64,000 nucleotides of DNA from NCBI GenBank assembly GCA_018268395.1, contig JAFDWQ010000003.1, positions 221,238-285,237 on the forward strand. Direction: 5' to 3'. Position 1 is the first letter of the stretch, and each line of letters opens with the position of its first letter. Source of the stretch: Armatimonadota bacterium. GTDB lineage: Bacteria > Armatimonadota > Fimbriimonadia > Fimbriimonadales > Fimbriimonadaceae. A program made the translations under genes and the position numbers. Shown piece by piece: positions 1 through 7,839 of this stretch. The notes under the pieces are model-generated. The model was not told where the DNA came from, made no database searches, and was given only the letters and a program-made list of their open reading frames with translations.

Positions 1-1742
1 CTCCACGGCGAGTACAGGGTTTCTTCCTCGCCGATCCGTTCGAGTGAACCCGGCACCATAAGGTCCACCGCCCAACGGTCGTCGCTACGGGCCACCGCTT
101 GAGGCAGGGCCGATACGTCGGGCCGGAACCGATGGACGTCCTCCCCCAGGTCGTGTCGTTCGAGGCAATAGACGAGGGGGCCCCGGAGCAATGCGGCTTT
201 GCCCGCGTCGTCCGCGACCGCACCGTGAGCTTGAAGCCAAGTGACGCCCATGCCGTAGTCGATGCGGACGTGCGATCCGGCCTCCAAAGCGAATTCCAGG
301 TACCGCCCTTTCCGGCTCGCGGCGCCTCCGGCGGTCGATACGGACGTGGCCCACTCTGGGACACGGATCCGGATCCGGCAGGCGGCGTCGGCCCGGACGT
401 GGACCTCGCCGTTCCACGGGTAGCCCGATTCGACCGTGACCGTTCCTCCCTGAACCTGGTACTCGGCCCCAAAGGGGAGGTCGATGACAAGGGCGCCGTC
501 GCCGGCGAAATACGCGGCGTAAGCTTGGACGGAGAGGACGGTCCGCGCGATGTTCGGCGGACAACACGCGCAGGAGAACCAGGGACGTCGAAGGTGGTGA
601 CCTCGGCTTTCGAGCGGGTTGACGTAAAAGTACCTGTCGGTCGTCAGACTGACTCCGCTGAGCGCGGCATTGTAGAGGGCGCGCTCCAGAGTGTCCGCGT
701 AGCCGGCGTCGCCTGTCGCCCGGCTCATGCGGGCTGCCCAGAAGACGAGCCCGATGGCGGCGCACGTCTCGGCGTACGCGTCAAGGTTTGGGAGGTCGTA
801 ATCGTCAGTAAAGCCCTCGTTGCGGCCGGCGCTGCCGATCCCGCCCGTCACATAGATGCGGCTCTTGACCAGGTTCGTCCAGACCTTTCGCAAGGCGGGC
901 ACGACGCCCGGATCGTCCCAGCAGTCGAGCGCTCCGCAATAGTAGTACATGGCTCGGACGGCGTGTCCGACGGGCCGGTCCTGATCGAGGAACGGTACAT
1001 GGTCTTGGAAGTACGTGCCGTCGTAGGCGCCCTCCGGAAACACCAGCGGCAGGTATCCCTTGTTCAATTCCGCGGCGATCGGGTCTGAAAACTCGTGTTC
1101 GAAGGAACTGGGGCGCGCACCCCTGGCCTGGATCATCTTAGCGCCAAGGCTCCGGTATGCCTCGTCGCCTGTAGCCTCGGTCAATCGGGCGAACGCGAGT
1201 TCGATCTCTTGGTGCCCGCACGCCCGCGGCGGAACCTGGTCGTCAAAGGTCTCGCGGACATGGTCGGCGGCCCGGCGTCCGATATCGAAGAGGCTCGAGA
1301 GGCCGGTCGCTTCTTTGTGAGCGACGGCGGCTTCGATCAGGTGACCGATACAGTAGAGCTCGTGCTTGGCCGTCAGGGCCTTCCACCGTTGTTCCAGCGC
1401 TCCGATCTGGAACGGCGTGCCGATGTAACCGTCCGCATTTTGGGCCTCGGCCACGGTGGCGATCGTCGCATCGACTTGGGCCTTGCCGCTCCAGTCGGGA
1501 TCGACGTTCAGGCCGTACGAAGCCGCTTCAAGCCACTTGTACACGTCGCTGTCGTTGAAGTAGAGGCCTTCGTGACCGGAACTGTCACCACGGGCCGCCC
1601 TCCGGAAGTTTTCGATCCTGCCCGTCTCTTCGCACTGACGCAGTTGATGGGGCAGCCCTGTCTCCAGAAACTGTCGTTGCCACTCCCGCCAAAACGGATC
1701 GGTCACTTTGGACCGGCGGAGGTCGACGCGCTTGCCCGGCAT
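1..1742 (-). CDS. GH127 (DUF1680) beta-L-arabinofuranosidase, 3' end cut by window
   Basis: Predicted glycoside hydrolase family 127 enzyme releasing beta-L-arabinofuranose from plant glycans. The reading frame is open from the ATG at 1742 to the window edge (580 codons seen; the family is about 600-650 aa), so the C-terminus is missing. The N-terminus has the family block SDVYKWLEAASYGL followed by AEAQNADGYIGTPF. The zinc and catalytic cysteine set is visible: E325 and C327 in AYAETCAAIG, and C393-C394 in SCACCPPN; by analogy with characterised GH127 enzymes C393 would be the nucleophile. No signal peptide is obvious. It follows the GNAT gene by 16 bp and has a TAGACT box 6 nt before its ATG, so it may be transcribed without a leader. 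Family assignment is firm; exact substrate is inferred. Confidence 0.88.
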   Translation of the reverse strand, partial: MPGKRVDLRRSKVTDPFWREWQRQFLETGLPHQLRQCEETGRIENFRRAARGDSSGHEGLYFNDSDVYKWLEAASYGLNVDPDWSGKAQVDATIATVAEAQNADGYIGTPFQIGALEQRWKALTAKHELYCIGHLIEAAVAHKEATGLSSLFDIGRRAADHVRETFDDQVPPRACGHQEIELAFARLTEATGDEAYRSLGAKMIQARGARPSSFEHEFSDPIAAELNKGYLPLVFPEGAYDGTYFQDHVPFLDQDRPVGHAVRAMYYYCGALDCWDDPGVVPALRKVWTNLVKSRIYVTGGIGSAGRNEGFTDDYDLPNLDAYAETCAAIGLVFWAARMSRATGDAGYADTLERALYNAALSGVSLTTDRYFYVNPLESRGHHLRRPWFSCACCPPNIARTVLSVQAYAAYFAGDGALVIDLPFGAEYQVQGGTVTVESGYPWNGEVHVRADAACRIRIRVPEWATSVSTAGGAASRKGRYLEFALEAGSHVRIDYGMGVTWLQAHGAVADDAGKAALLRGPLVYCLERHDLGEDVHRFRPDVSALPQAVARSDDRWAVDLMVPGSLERIGEEETLYSPW

Positions 1743-1748
1743 GCCCGG

Positions 1749-1754
1749 AGTCTA
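1749..1754 (-). promoter_or_regulatory. TAGACT -10-like box, leaderless type, GH127 gene
   Basis: TAGACT on the minus strand lies 6 nt before the ATG at 1742, and no Shine-Dalgarno sequence fits between them. It is one of a set of matching boxes in this window. Confidence 0.45.
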
Positions 1755-1758
1755 CTGT

Positions 1759-2709
1759 TCAACCGAGCGGCTTGGCCATCGACCGGTACCGACGCGTGAT
1801 CTGGAACCCGTGGCTCCCGTAGAACGCGTCCAAGGTCGTCCAATCGATGACCGTGCGGCGCGCCCCTGAGCGGGCCAGGAGTTCCAGTGCGCCGCCGAGT
1901 AGCGCGTCACCGAGCCCTCGTCCTCTTGCAGATCGGGCGATGCCGATCGGGCCCAAGGCGGCCCAACACGGCCCCAAGGACCGCCGCCATACGGCTCCAC
2001 CGACGGGACGCTTCGAGGCGGGGGTCTGGGTGAACGCGAACCCCTCGACTTCGCCGCCGACGGTCAAGAGCACGATGTCCTCGGGCTCTCCGTCGTCGAC
2101 CGCCTTTCGAAGCGTATCGTATCGCCATCTGCCCGGGAACGTGCGCTCCAAGAATCCGTCGAGGGAAGGGACATCGGCGTCCGCGCACCGGAAGATCCGG
2201 GCGTCCGACTTGATGACGGCCTCGTGACACCTCGAAGGCGAAAGGTATCCGCCAAGGTCTCGTTCCAGATCGAAGGCTTCTCCGCCTGCGACGAAGCCGA
2301 ATTCCTCAAGGAGGTCCTGGACGTACGCCGCCGTGACCGGTGCACCTGGTAACAGGTGGTCGGCGTCCATTCCGAAGACCACGGAGCGTGCCGTGGCGAG
2401 CACCGGATCGGCCAAGACCGCCGTCAAGGCCTCGCGGCCGTCCTCGACGGTCCGGAACGCCAGCGCCGAGAGGTGGAAGCGGTCCGGGTCTTGGCCGGGG
2501 AAGACGCGGGGGGTCGCCGGGCCCTTGAGAACGGCGAACGAACGGACTTCGCCTTGCCCGTCAAGGAGGACGGCGCTTGCGACGAGGAGAGGGTGTCCCG
2601 TCTGCTTGGAGACGATGTCCTCGGGTTCGACGGTCAGCGCCGCCCCGTAGGTCGTTTTCCAGAGATCGGCCAGGGCCTCTGGCGAAGCCGTCGAAAGGCC
2701 GAAGCTCAA
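1759..2709 (-). CDS. GNAT-family N-acetyltransferase, probable two-domain form
   Basis: About 316 aa. The C-terminal half carries a GNAT core: GPIGIARSARGRGLGDALLGG matches the acetyl-CoA loop (R-G-R-G-L-G), and it ends with the typical AFYGSHGF segment. The N-terminal half looks like a second, degenerate GNAT-like fold. The substrate cannot be told. Start is uncertain: a TTG at 2709 overlaps the stop of the upstream gene as TTGA and would couple translation; a GTG at 2739 in the same frame would overlap that gene by 34 bp. It is the third gene of a minus-strand run beginning with the DUF1844 gene and precedes the GH127 gene by 16 bp. Confidence 0.8.
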   Translation of the reverse strand: MSFGLSTASPEALADLWKTTYGAALTVEPEDIVSKQTGHPLLVASAVLLDGQGEVRSFAVLKGPATPRVFPGQDPDRFHLSALAFRTVEDGREALTAVLADPVLATARSVVFGMDADHLLPGAPVTAAYVQDLLEEFGFVAGGEAFDLERDLGGYLSPSRCHEAVIKSDARIFRCADADVPSLDGFLERTFPGRWRYDTLRKAVDDGEPEDIVLLTVGGEVEGFAFTQTPASKRPVGGAVWRRSLGPCWAALGPIGIARSARGRGLGDALLGGALELLARSGARRTVIDWTTLDAFYGSHGFQITRRYRSMAKPLG

Positions 2710-3050
2710 GCGATGGGGACCCTGGCTTCTTCGGCCCACTCGAACGCGGTCGTCATGTCGTCGAGGTCGCGGCGGATCGAGTTGGCGTCGCGGGACAAGA
2801 GCCTGGGAAGGTCGGGTGCCGACAAGATCCGCTCAAAGGGATCGCTGTGTTGGGTCGGGAACCGCCGGGGATCGTCCGAAGTCGTCCAGTACATGCCGAA
2901 GGCGCTCCGGACGAGCCCGTAATTGGCCTGCATCACGGCCCGGCACGTGCGGAACCGGGCGCACAGCGAGGGGTCTGGCCCGTAAGCGATAGCGTCGTTG
3001 ACGATCCGCCTCAGGTCAAGGTGGGCCTCACGGAAGTCGTGAAGGTTCAA
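2706..3050 (-). CDS. Hypothetical protein, 114 aa
   Basis: I do not recognise this protein. It is a mainly helical soluble sequence rich in Arg and Asp, without a signal peptide, membrane segment or metal motif. It starts MNLHDFREAHLDLRRIV and ends EWAEEARVPIA. Its ATG overlaps the stop of the DUF1844 gene by 4 bp, and its own stop touches the start of the GNAT gene, so it is almost certainly a real gene cotranscribed with both. Confidence 0.7.
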   Translation of the reverse strand: MNLHDFREAHLDLRRIVNDAIAYGPDPSLCARFRTCRAVMQANYGLVRSAFGMYWTTSDDPRRFPTQHSDPFERILSAPDLPRLLSRDANSIRRDLDDMTTAFEWAEEARVPIA

Positions 3051-3334
3051 CGACTGTGCTCCACAAAGTTGATCTGGAGGTCGCGGACGAGGTTCTGGAT
3101 CCGTCGTTTGTCTTCGCCGTCGAGTTGCCTTTCGAGGACTTGCGCCAAGCCTGTGACGGCATCGATCGCGGACTTCGCTTGAGCGACGTCCTTCTCGATC
3201 TTCCCTGTCATGAAGTCAGGTTGAAGGCCCATCTTCTGCCAGGCGACGGCCGACAGTTGTTCGAGCATGACGGCCAAAAGTTCGTGTACGTCGACCGGCT
3301 GTTCCGACGCCGGACCGGGCCCTGTCTCACTCAT
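3047..3334 (-). CDS. DUF1844 domain protein
   Basis: A 95 aa protein matching the short DUF1844 family: an N-terminal helical part (VHELLAVMLEQLSAVAWQKMG), then the family features KDVAQAKSAIDAVTGLAQVL and a closing RRIQNLVRDLQINFVE. The biochemical role of the family is unknown; it is widespread in Acidobacteria, Armatimonadota and similar phyla. I chose the second ATG (MSETG) because GAAGGA sits at the proper distance before it; the first ATG is two codons upstream at 3340. First gene of a four-gene minus-strand run, each overlapping or nearly touching the next. Confidence 0.82.
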   Translation of the reverse strand: MSETGPGPASEQPVDVHELLAVMLEQLSAVAWQKMGLQPDFMTGKIEKDVAQAKSAIDAVTGLAQVLERQLDGEDKRRIQNLVRDLQINFVEHSR

Positions 3335-3433
3335 TCCCATCCTTCAGACGACGACGACGACCCGAAGAGTGCATGAAGGCGTCTTAATATCCAGACCCTT
3401 CGGGGTTGGGCCGGAAAGAGCACAATCGTCACC

Positions 3434-4441
3434 ATGTTCGGAGTCGTCGTCGCTATCCCTCTGTTTGCGTTGGCCTACGGGTTCGGGCCCGGGACCAAGC
3501 TCACGTACGACGCCAACGTCACGTTCGAGGGGTTCCTTCCGTTGATGGGAGGGAACGAGGGCAAGGTCGACGTCAAGATGGCGGTCGCCGTCGCCGGTGC
3601 CGAGCCCGTCGAGGGATATCTCAAGTCGACGAGCGAGATCAAGGAGTTCGACGTTTCGTTCAACGATGCCAAGCTCCCGCTCGACCTCAGTAACGTCACC
3701 GAACTGTTCCCGAAGACGACGATCACGCTCGCCCCGACCGGTCGGATCGCCACGACCGACGCTCCCGACAAGAAACTCCCGGTCCGACTTCCGGGCTTGG
3801 ACGTCAAGCACTTCCCGGACGTCACGTACGTTCCGATCGAACTGCCGTCCCACCCAGAAGCCGGCGTCAAATGGACCTTCGCACGCGAGTTCGGTTCAGC
3901 CCCGATCGACTACGAATGCGAACTCGGCGAAAAGACCGGCGACCTTCAACGGGTCAAGGTGAAGCTCAAGCAGTCCTACCGGGATTTCGAAAGCAAGGCC
4001 TTAGAGACGGTAAAGGAGGAATCCGACGCCGAATGGGACGTGACGACGACGATGAACGGCGAAGGATGGGTCGATTTCGACACTGTCCGGGGCGCCGTCT
4101 CTCAGTTCGAGATCAAGAACACGGCGATCGGTCAGGCCAAGAATCTGAAAACGGGGAAGACGTCCGAACGCAAGTTGGTCACGAAGTACGTCATCAAGCT
4201 CCGTGAAGGCGCAGGCGTCGTCCGGAAGTCCGTCTCGCCCAATTCGGCCGAATGGTGGCGGAACGCCGTGGAAACCGGGAAGAACGCTTTAGCCTGGCTA
4301 AAGACGGCATCGTACTTCGGCCTTCAGTCGCTACCGAAGAACGTCGAGGCCTTGATCGGGCCCTTCCGGCAAGCTCTCGGCCGGTGGTTCCCCGTTACGG
4401 GAGGCACGGTTGTCCAAGTTCGTCCGGACGTTGCGCCGTAG
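3434..4441 (+). CDS. Secreted protein of unknown function
   Basis: A 335 aa protein with an N-terminal signal-like segment (MFGVVVAIPLFALAYGFGPG), after which the chain is a beta-rich soluble protein of alternating charged and hydrophobic residues with no transmembrane helix. I do not recognise a family. The layout (signal, then repeated strands such as KLTYDANVTFEG and KTTITLAPTGRIATTD) resembles exported proteins of the kind that carry one or two beta-sandwich domains. The last 111 bp overlap the 3' end of queG on the other strand. A CACAAT box lies 7 nt before the ATG. Confidence 0.72.
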   Translation: MFGVVVAIPLFALAYGFGPGTKLTYDANVTFEGFLPLMGGNEGKVDVKMAVAVAGAEPVEGYLKSTSEIKEFDVSFNDAKLPLDLSNVTELFPKTTITLAPTGRIATTDAPDKKLPVRLPGLDVKHFPDVTYVPIELPSHPEAGVKWTFAREFGSAPIDYECELGEKTGDLQRVKVKLKQSYRDFESKALETVKEESDAEWDVTTTMNGEGWVDFDTVRGAVSQFEIKNTAIGQAKNLKTGKTSERKLVTKYVIKLREGAGVVRKSVSPNSAEWWRNAVETGKNALAWLKTASYFGLQSLPKNVEALIGPFRQALGRWFPVTGGTVVQVRPDVAP

Positions 4442-5350
4442 TCCTTCCCACCCGGCCCGCCGGACAGGCGAGCCGCGCGTCAGGTCGTCCCATTCCTCCT
4501 TTGAGACGACCGCCAGCCGCTCCAGATCGGGCCAAAGGCGAGGGGTGAAGTCTGGACAGGCCGTGTCCGGTGCGCGCATCGGCTGGCTCGGACGCGGCAT
4601 GTTGAACGGGCAGACCGCCTGGCAGACGTCGCAGCCGAACGTCCAATCGCCGATCTGAGCCCGAAGACGCTCCTTGACCGGTCCTCGGTGTTCGATCGTC
4701 AAGTAGCTGATGCACCGTCGGGCATCGACCTGCCACCCATCGCCCCGAGGCACGATCGCCCCGGTCGGGCAAGCGTCGATGCAGGCGCGGCACGTTCCGC
4801 ACCCTCCTTGCGCCGGAGCGTCGGGCTTTAGCTTGGCCGTGGTCAAGAGGAGTCCGATGACGAAAAGGCTTCCTCGTGTCGAGTCGATGAGACACGTGTT
4901 CTTACCGAACCAACCCAAACCTGCCCGGTTGGCGTACTCCCGTTCGAGCACGGGAGCCGAGTCGACGGTGATCCGGACTCCGGCGGTGGGTTCGGCCGAC
5001 TGTAAGGACTCTGCGACCTTGCGAAGTTTGGAACGGAGGACCTTGTGGTAGTCACGGCCCCTCGCGTAGGCCGCGATGAGCGGCTTTTCGTCCTCGACAG
5101 GTCCGGGGCGTCCGTAGAACAGCCCGACCGCTAAGACCGAGCGGACGCCTGGAAGGAGGGTCGACGGATCCGACCGGAGCTCGCGGGACTTTGGAAGGTA
5201 CGCCATTTCGGCCTGGTGTCCGGAGTCGAGCCAGTCTTCGAAGACCTCGAACGACCGAGGCGGGCCGGCGTCGCAGACTCCGACCAGTTCGAATCCCTGG
5301 TCTCTTGCTGCTTGCTTGACCAAGGACGTCAGCTCGATACGTTCGTCCAT
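4331..5350 (-). CDS. queG: Epoxyqueuosine reductase QueG
   Basis: Cobalamin-dependent iron-sulfur enzyme that reduces epoxyqueuosine to queuosine at position 34 of tRNAs for Asn, Asp, His and Tyr; cytoplasmic. About 339 aa. The two [4Fe-4S] clusters are shown by CGTCRACIDACPTGA and CDVCQAVCPFN, separated by the family block CISYLTIEHRGPV. The N-terminal DUF1730-type cobalamin-binding part includes MAYLPKSRELRSDP and YARGRDYHKVLRSKL. The C-terminal HEAT-like part of longer QueG proteins is replaced by a short tail. The ATG at 5350 has GGGAG just before it; a GTG three codons earlier is possible. It overlaps the end of rsmA by about 22 bp, which suggests one transcript. Confidence 0.93.
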   Translation of the reverse strand: MDERIELTSLVKQAARDQGFELVGVCDAGPPRSFEVFEDWLDSGHQAEMAYLPKSRELRSDPSTLLPGVRSVLAVGLFYGRPGPVEDEKPLIAAYARGRDYHKVLRSKLRKVAESLQSAEPTAGVRITVDSAPVLEREYANRAGLGWFGKNTCLIDSTRGSLFVIGLLLTTAKLKPDAPAQGGCGTCRACIDACPTGAIVPRGDGWQVDARRCISYLTIEHRGPVKERLRAQIGDWTFGCDVCQAVCPFNMPRPSQPMRAPDTACPDFTPRLWPDLERLAVVSKEEWDDLTRGSPVRRAGWEGLRRNVRTNLDNRASRNGEPPAESLPEGPDQGLDVLR

Positions 5351-6168
5351 TGCTCCCACGTGAGCTGGTGCGGCCTGACGTCCGGCCGAAGGCCGGCACC
5401 CTGGAGACGTGCGAGCGCGGCCTCGCGACCGAACAGGGCGGACAGGTTGTTGACCAGTGTTTTGCGAGGTTGTCGGAACCCGGCAGAGACGATGGACAGG
5501 GTCTGACCGATGTCGGGCGAAAAAGGCTTGGGCACCAGCTTAAGGACGGTACTGGCGACCTTGGGCGGCGGAAGGAACGCGCCAGGCGGCACGTGGCAGA
5601 CCTTTTGAACGGCGAACTGGGCTTGTATCGCAACGGACAACGCGCCGCGTCCCGAATCGCCGGGCTTGGCGAGGATCTTCTCGGCGACTTCTCGCTGCAT
5701 CATGAGGACGGCCATCGAGAACTTGTCCCTCACGGCCGCTATCCTGGCCAGGAGCGGCCCCGTGATGTTGTACGGCATGTTCGAGACAACGGCCCGTGGC
5801 GTCGGAAGGCGGTCGAGCAGGGCACCGAGATCCGTTTCAAGGGCGTCGCCGACCACGACTTCGGCGTTAGGGGCCACTTCGGCGAGGACGGACAGGATCG
5901 CAGTGTCCAGTTCCAGCGCCAAAACGGGGCGTCCCTCGGTCAGGGGCGCGGTCAAGACCCCTGGTCCTGGACCGATCTCCAGCACGGCGGCGGCTTCGGA
6001 CGCCGCGGCGACGATGTCCCGTATCGCCGAGGACGAGACCAAAAAATGCTGCCCGAGCCCCTTTTTGGGCCGGGCAGCATGTTTGTCGAGAAGGTCTTTG
6101 AGCTTCAGCGGCCCTTGCGAGGCACTTTCTCCTTGAACACGTGGACGACGACTTTCCGGCGACCCCAT
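5329..6168 (-). CDS. rsmA: 16S rRNA dimethyladenosine transferase RsmA (KsgA)
   Basis: SAM-dependent methylase that dimethylates two adjacent adenines in the 3' hairpin of 16S rRNA late in 30S assembly. Motifs: GLGQHFL (substrate loop), VLEIGPGPGVLTAPL (SAM-binding motif I), NMPYNI (catalytic motif IV) and PPGAFLPPPKVASTVL near the C-terminus. The start is unsettled. ATGs at 6198 and 6168 both lie inside the upstream G5/3D gene. A CTG at 6108 overlaps that gene's TGA stop with AAGGG in front of it, and would give a protein of about 259 aa, the usual family size. The order 3D-domain gene, rsmA mirrors yabE-rnmV-ksgA in Bacillus, here without rnmV. Confidence 0.93.
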   Translation of the reverse strand: MGSPESRRPRVQGESASQGPLKLKDLLDKHAARPKKGLGQHFLVSSSAIRDIVAAASEAAAVLEIGPGPGVLTAPLTEGRPVLALELDTAILSVLAEVAPNAEVVVGDALETDLGALLDRLPTPRAVVSNMPYNITGPLLARIAAVRDKFSMAVLMMQREVAEKILAKPGDSGRGALSVAIQAQFAVQKVCHVPPGAFLPPPKVASTVLKLVPKPFSPDIGQTLSIVSAGFRQPRKTLVNNLSALFGREAALARLQGAGLRPDVRPHQLTWEQWTNVSS

Positions 6169-6758
6169 GCCCTCACCGTCCTCGCGTCTGTGAAGCACAC
6201 GTCGATTATGTTGCCTTTGATCGCTCCTCCCGTATCGGCGGCGATGGCGAACCCATAGCCTTCGACGTAGACCAAGGAGTTGAGCGGAATGACCCTCGGA
6301 TCAACGGCGACGACCCCGAACTGGGCTTTGCGCCCGGTCGCCGTCGTACCCGTCGTACTTCCGTCCGTCGGAAGATAAGCGGTCGATTCCATCGTCATGA
6401 CCTTCGCCCGGTTGAACGAACCGCGGCTGGTCTGGAACCCGGAGGCCCCCATTTCGATCACGGCGGGTTGTGCCGGTTTGACGACGGTCGTCGACTTCTT
6501 GGTCGCCAACACCTTGTCCTTGAACAGGACGCTCGTCACCGTCTCCCGCGATTCCCCGTCTTGGCCCTCAGCCGTTTTCTTGATCCGGCCTGCTCCCAGG
6601 CTGCGGTTGAAAACGTACTTGACGTCTTTCGGAATCGTTTTCTTTATGGTCCGCTCCGAAAAGCGGAGATTGCCTAGGCTCGTCACAGGTCCTGCCGTCG
6701 CTGATTGGACAAGGAGCATCAGGAACAGGGACGTCACCGTCGTCGACAGTTTTCGCAT
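6105..6758 (-). CDS. Secreted G5 / 3D domain protein (YabE-like)
   Basis: A 217 aa exported protein with signal peptide (residues 1-22, ending QSATA), a G5-like domain (about 30-105, with GAGRIKKTAEGQDG) and a C-terminal 3D domain (about 118-212). The 3D hallmark is clear: AVDPRVIPLNSLVYVEGYG then AADTGGAIKGNIIDVCF, with the three conserved aspartates. 3D domains are found in lytic-transglycosylase-like cell-wall remodelling proteins (MltA, Rpf/YabE, YuiC), so a peptidoglycan-cleaving role is inferred. Its stop overlaps the likely rsmA start. It is much shorter than Bacillus YabE (over 400 aa), having only one G5 copy and no DUF348 repeats. Confidence 0.88.
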   Translation of the reverse strand: MRKLSTTVTSLFLMLLVQSATAGPVTSLGNLRFSERTIKKTIPKDVKYVFNRSLGAGRIKKTAEGQDGESRETVTSVLFKDKVLATKKSTTVVKPAQPAVIEMGASGFQTSRGSFNRAKVMTMESTAYLPTDGSTTGTTATGRKAQFGVVAVDPRVIPLNSLVYVEGYGFAIAADTGGAIKGNIIDVCFTDARTVRAWGRRKVVVHVFKEKVPRKGR

Positions 6759-6957
6759 AAGGTTGACCCTTGCGTGGCTGTGGCGACACTCGTCGCGACC
6801 AGGGTTATACCGAGCGCCTTACTGAAACGCCTTTGCAACAAGGCGCAAAAAAGGCGTGAAGGCCCAGGGACAAGGACCCGTTTTTCCACCTGTTATCGCC
6901 AGCAGAAATACGGGCCCAAACTTGGGTTTCAGGTTCAATGGCCGTGGATCCACCCTT

Positions 6958-7791
6958 TTATGGTACGGATTCGATGAGTTTTTGCCTATGGACCGGGCAG
7001 GGGCTCCCTTCGCTCGTCGTAAAGAGGAAGCGGCCGCTCTGGCCGTAGGCGATGCTCTCGCCTTGGGCGTGTAGAGGCATTTTCACGTTTTCCGGCGACT
7101 GCTTCCACCAGTCCTGGAACGCTCCTTTGACCGGGTATTCCAAGGCTCCCGTATAGGTCCGGAGGATCACGAAGCGGCCGTCAGGCGACGCGTCCCCCGC
7201 CGTGACCAGCCGGCCCGCGCTTCCGAGACCGGTGTCCGGGTGGACCGTCCCGAGCTTCGTCATCGTATAGGTCCCCGTAGAGGGCGGCGCAGGGAGACGA
7301 TAGACGACGGCTTCCGAAGACGCCTTCGTCACGAGGTAGATGTCGCCGGTGCCAGGGTCGACGAACAGGGCCTCGCAATTGTGGGCCCCGTCCGGATACT
7401 TGATCGTGAGCTTGTCGTAGTTCAGCACCGATGTGGCGACCAGGTCCGGCTCCTGAAACCGGTACACGGTGACGTTCGCCCGGGAAACGGCGTTGTCGCC
7501 GATATCGCCGAAGTAGAGCATGCTCTTGCCTCCTACCTTCAGGCAAGCCATGTCCTCCCAGTCCGTCGCACCTGCCCCGAGCACGTCGACCGCGGAAGAC
7601 GAACCGTCTTCCTTGAACCGGAAGAACCGGGCGGTGTCGCCGCTATCGTTGTGGGTGTAGTACACGCCTTGGTGCCGCGTGCTCACGCCGACTCCGGAGC
7701 TTTCGTCGACGACTCGGTCGGAGATCGTCGTGAACAGGGTCGCGGACGACCAGATCCGGACGGCGAGTGCCAGTAGGACGCCCGTGTGCAT
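6958..7791 (-). CDS. Secreted beta-propeller-like protein
   Basis: A 277 aa protein starting at MHTGVLLALAVRIWSSATL, a likely signal peptide. The mature part has the short repeated strands of a beta-propeller: GVYYTHNDSGDTARFFRF, DWEDMACLKVGGKSMLYFGD, NCEALFVDPGTGDIYLVTK, GDASPDGRFVILRTYTGALE. Proteins of this shape occur among uncharacterised exported bacterial proteins; I cannot name a substrate. The ATG at 7791 is preferred over longer frames because those would run through comF on the other strand, and because both GGAGGG and a TACCAT box precede this ATG. The 200 bp downstream, to the G5/3D gene, holds several short inverted repeats but no clear terminator. Confidence 0.75.
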   Translation of the reverse strand: MHTGVLLALAVRIWSSATLFTTISDRVVDESSGVGVSTRHQGVYYTHNDSGDTARFFRFKEDGSSSAVDVLGAGATDWEDMACLKVGGKSMLYFGDIGDNAVSRANVTVYRFQEPDLVATSVLNYDKLTIKYPDGAHNCEALFVDPGTGDIYLVTKASSEAVVYRLPAPPSTGTYTMTKLGTVHPDTGLGSAGRLVTAGDASPDGRFVILRTYTGALEYPVKGAFQDWWKQSPENVKMPLHAQGESIAYGQSGRFLFTTSEGSPCPVHRQKLIESVP

Positions 7792-7797
7792 CCCTCC

Positions 7798-7803
7798 ATG
7801 GTA
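7798..7803 (-). promoter_or_regulatory. TACCAT -10-like box before the propeller gene
   Basis: TACCAT on the minus strand, 6 nt before the ATG at 7791. The spacer GGAGGG could also act as a ribosome site, so this case is ambiguous. Confidence 0.35.
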
Positions 7804-7823
7804 CCGCCCTGAACATCGTTCGG

Positions 7824-7829
7824 TAAGAT
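7824..7829 (+). promoter_or_regulatory. TAAGAT -10-like box before comF
   Basis: TAAGAT lies 10 nt before the comF ATG at 7840 with no Shine-Dalgarno between; it fits the leaderless pattern seen elsewhere here. Confidence 0.4.
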
Positions 7830-7839
7830 AGGCCAGAGC

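Noticed and set aside
99-1799. Two long plus-strand open frames (99-1088 and 1095-1799)
   Set aside because: They lie opposite the GH127 gene, whose motifs (SDVYKWLEA, AETCAAIG, SCACCPPN) are clear on the minus strand; the plus frames resemble no family and are rich in Arg/Gly/Val as expected for shadows of high-GC genes.
5281-5310. tRNA-like T-arm (CCAGTTCGAATCCCTGG)
   Set aside because: It falls inside queG and encodes the conserved DQGFELVGV start of the protein; no acceptor or anticodon stem fits around it.
6759-6957. Possible cyclic-di-AMP (ydaO) riboswitch before the G5/3D gene, as found before wall-remodelling genes elsewhere
   Set aside because: The 199 bp contain short repeats (CGCCTT, GCGCC/GGCGC) but I could not find the conserved riboswitch segments.
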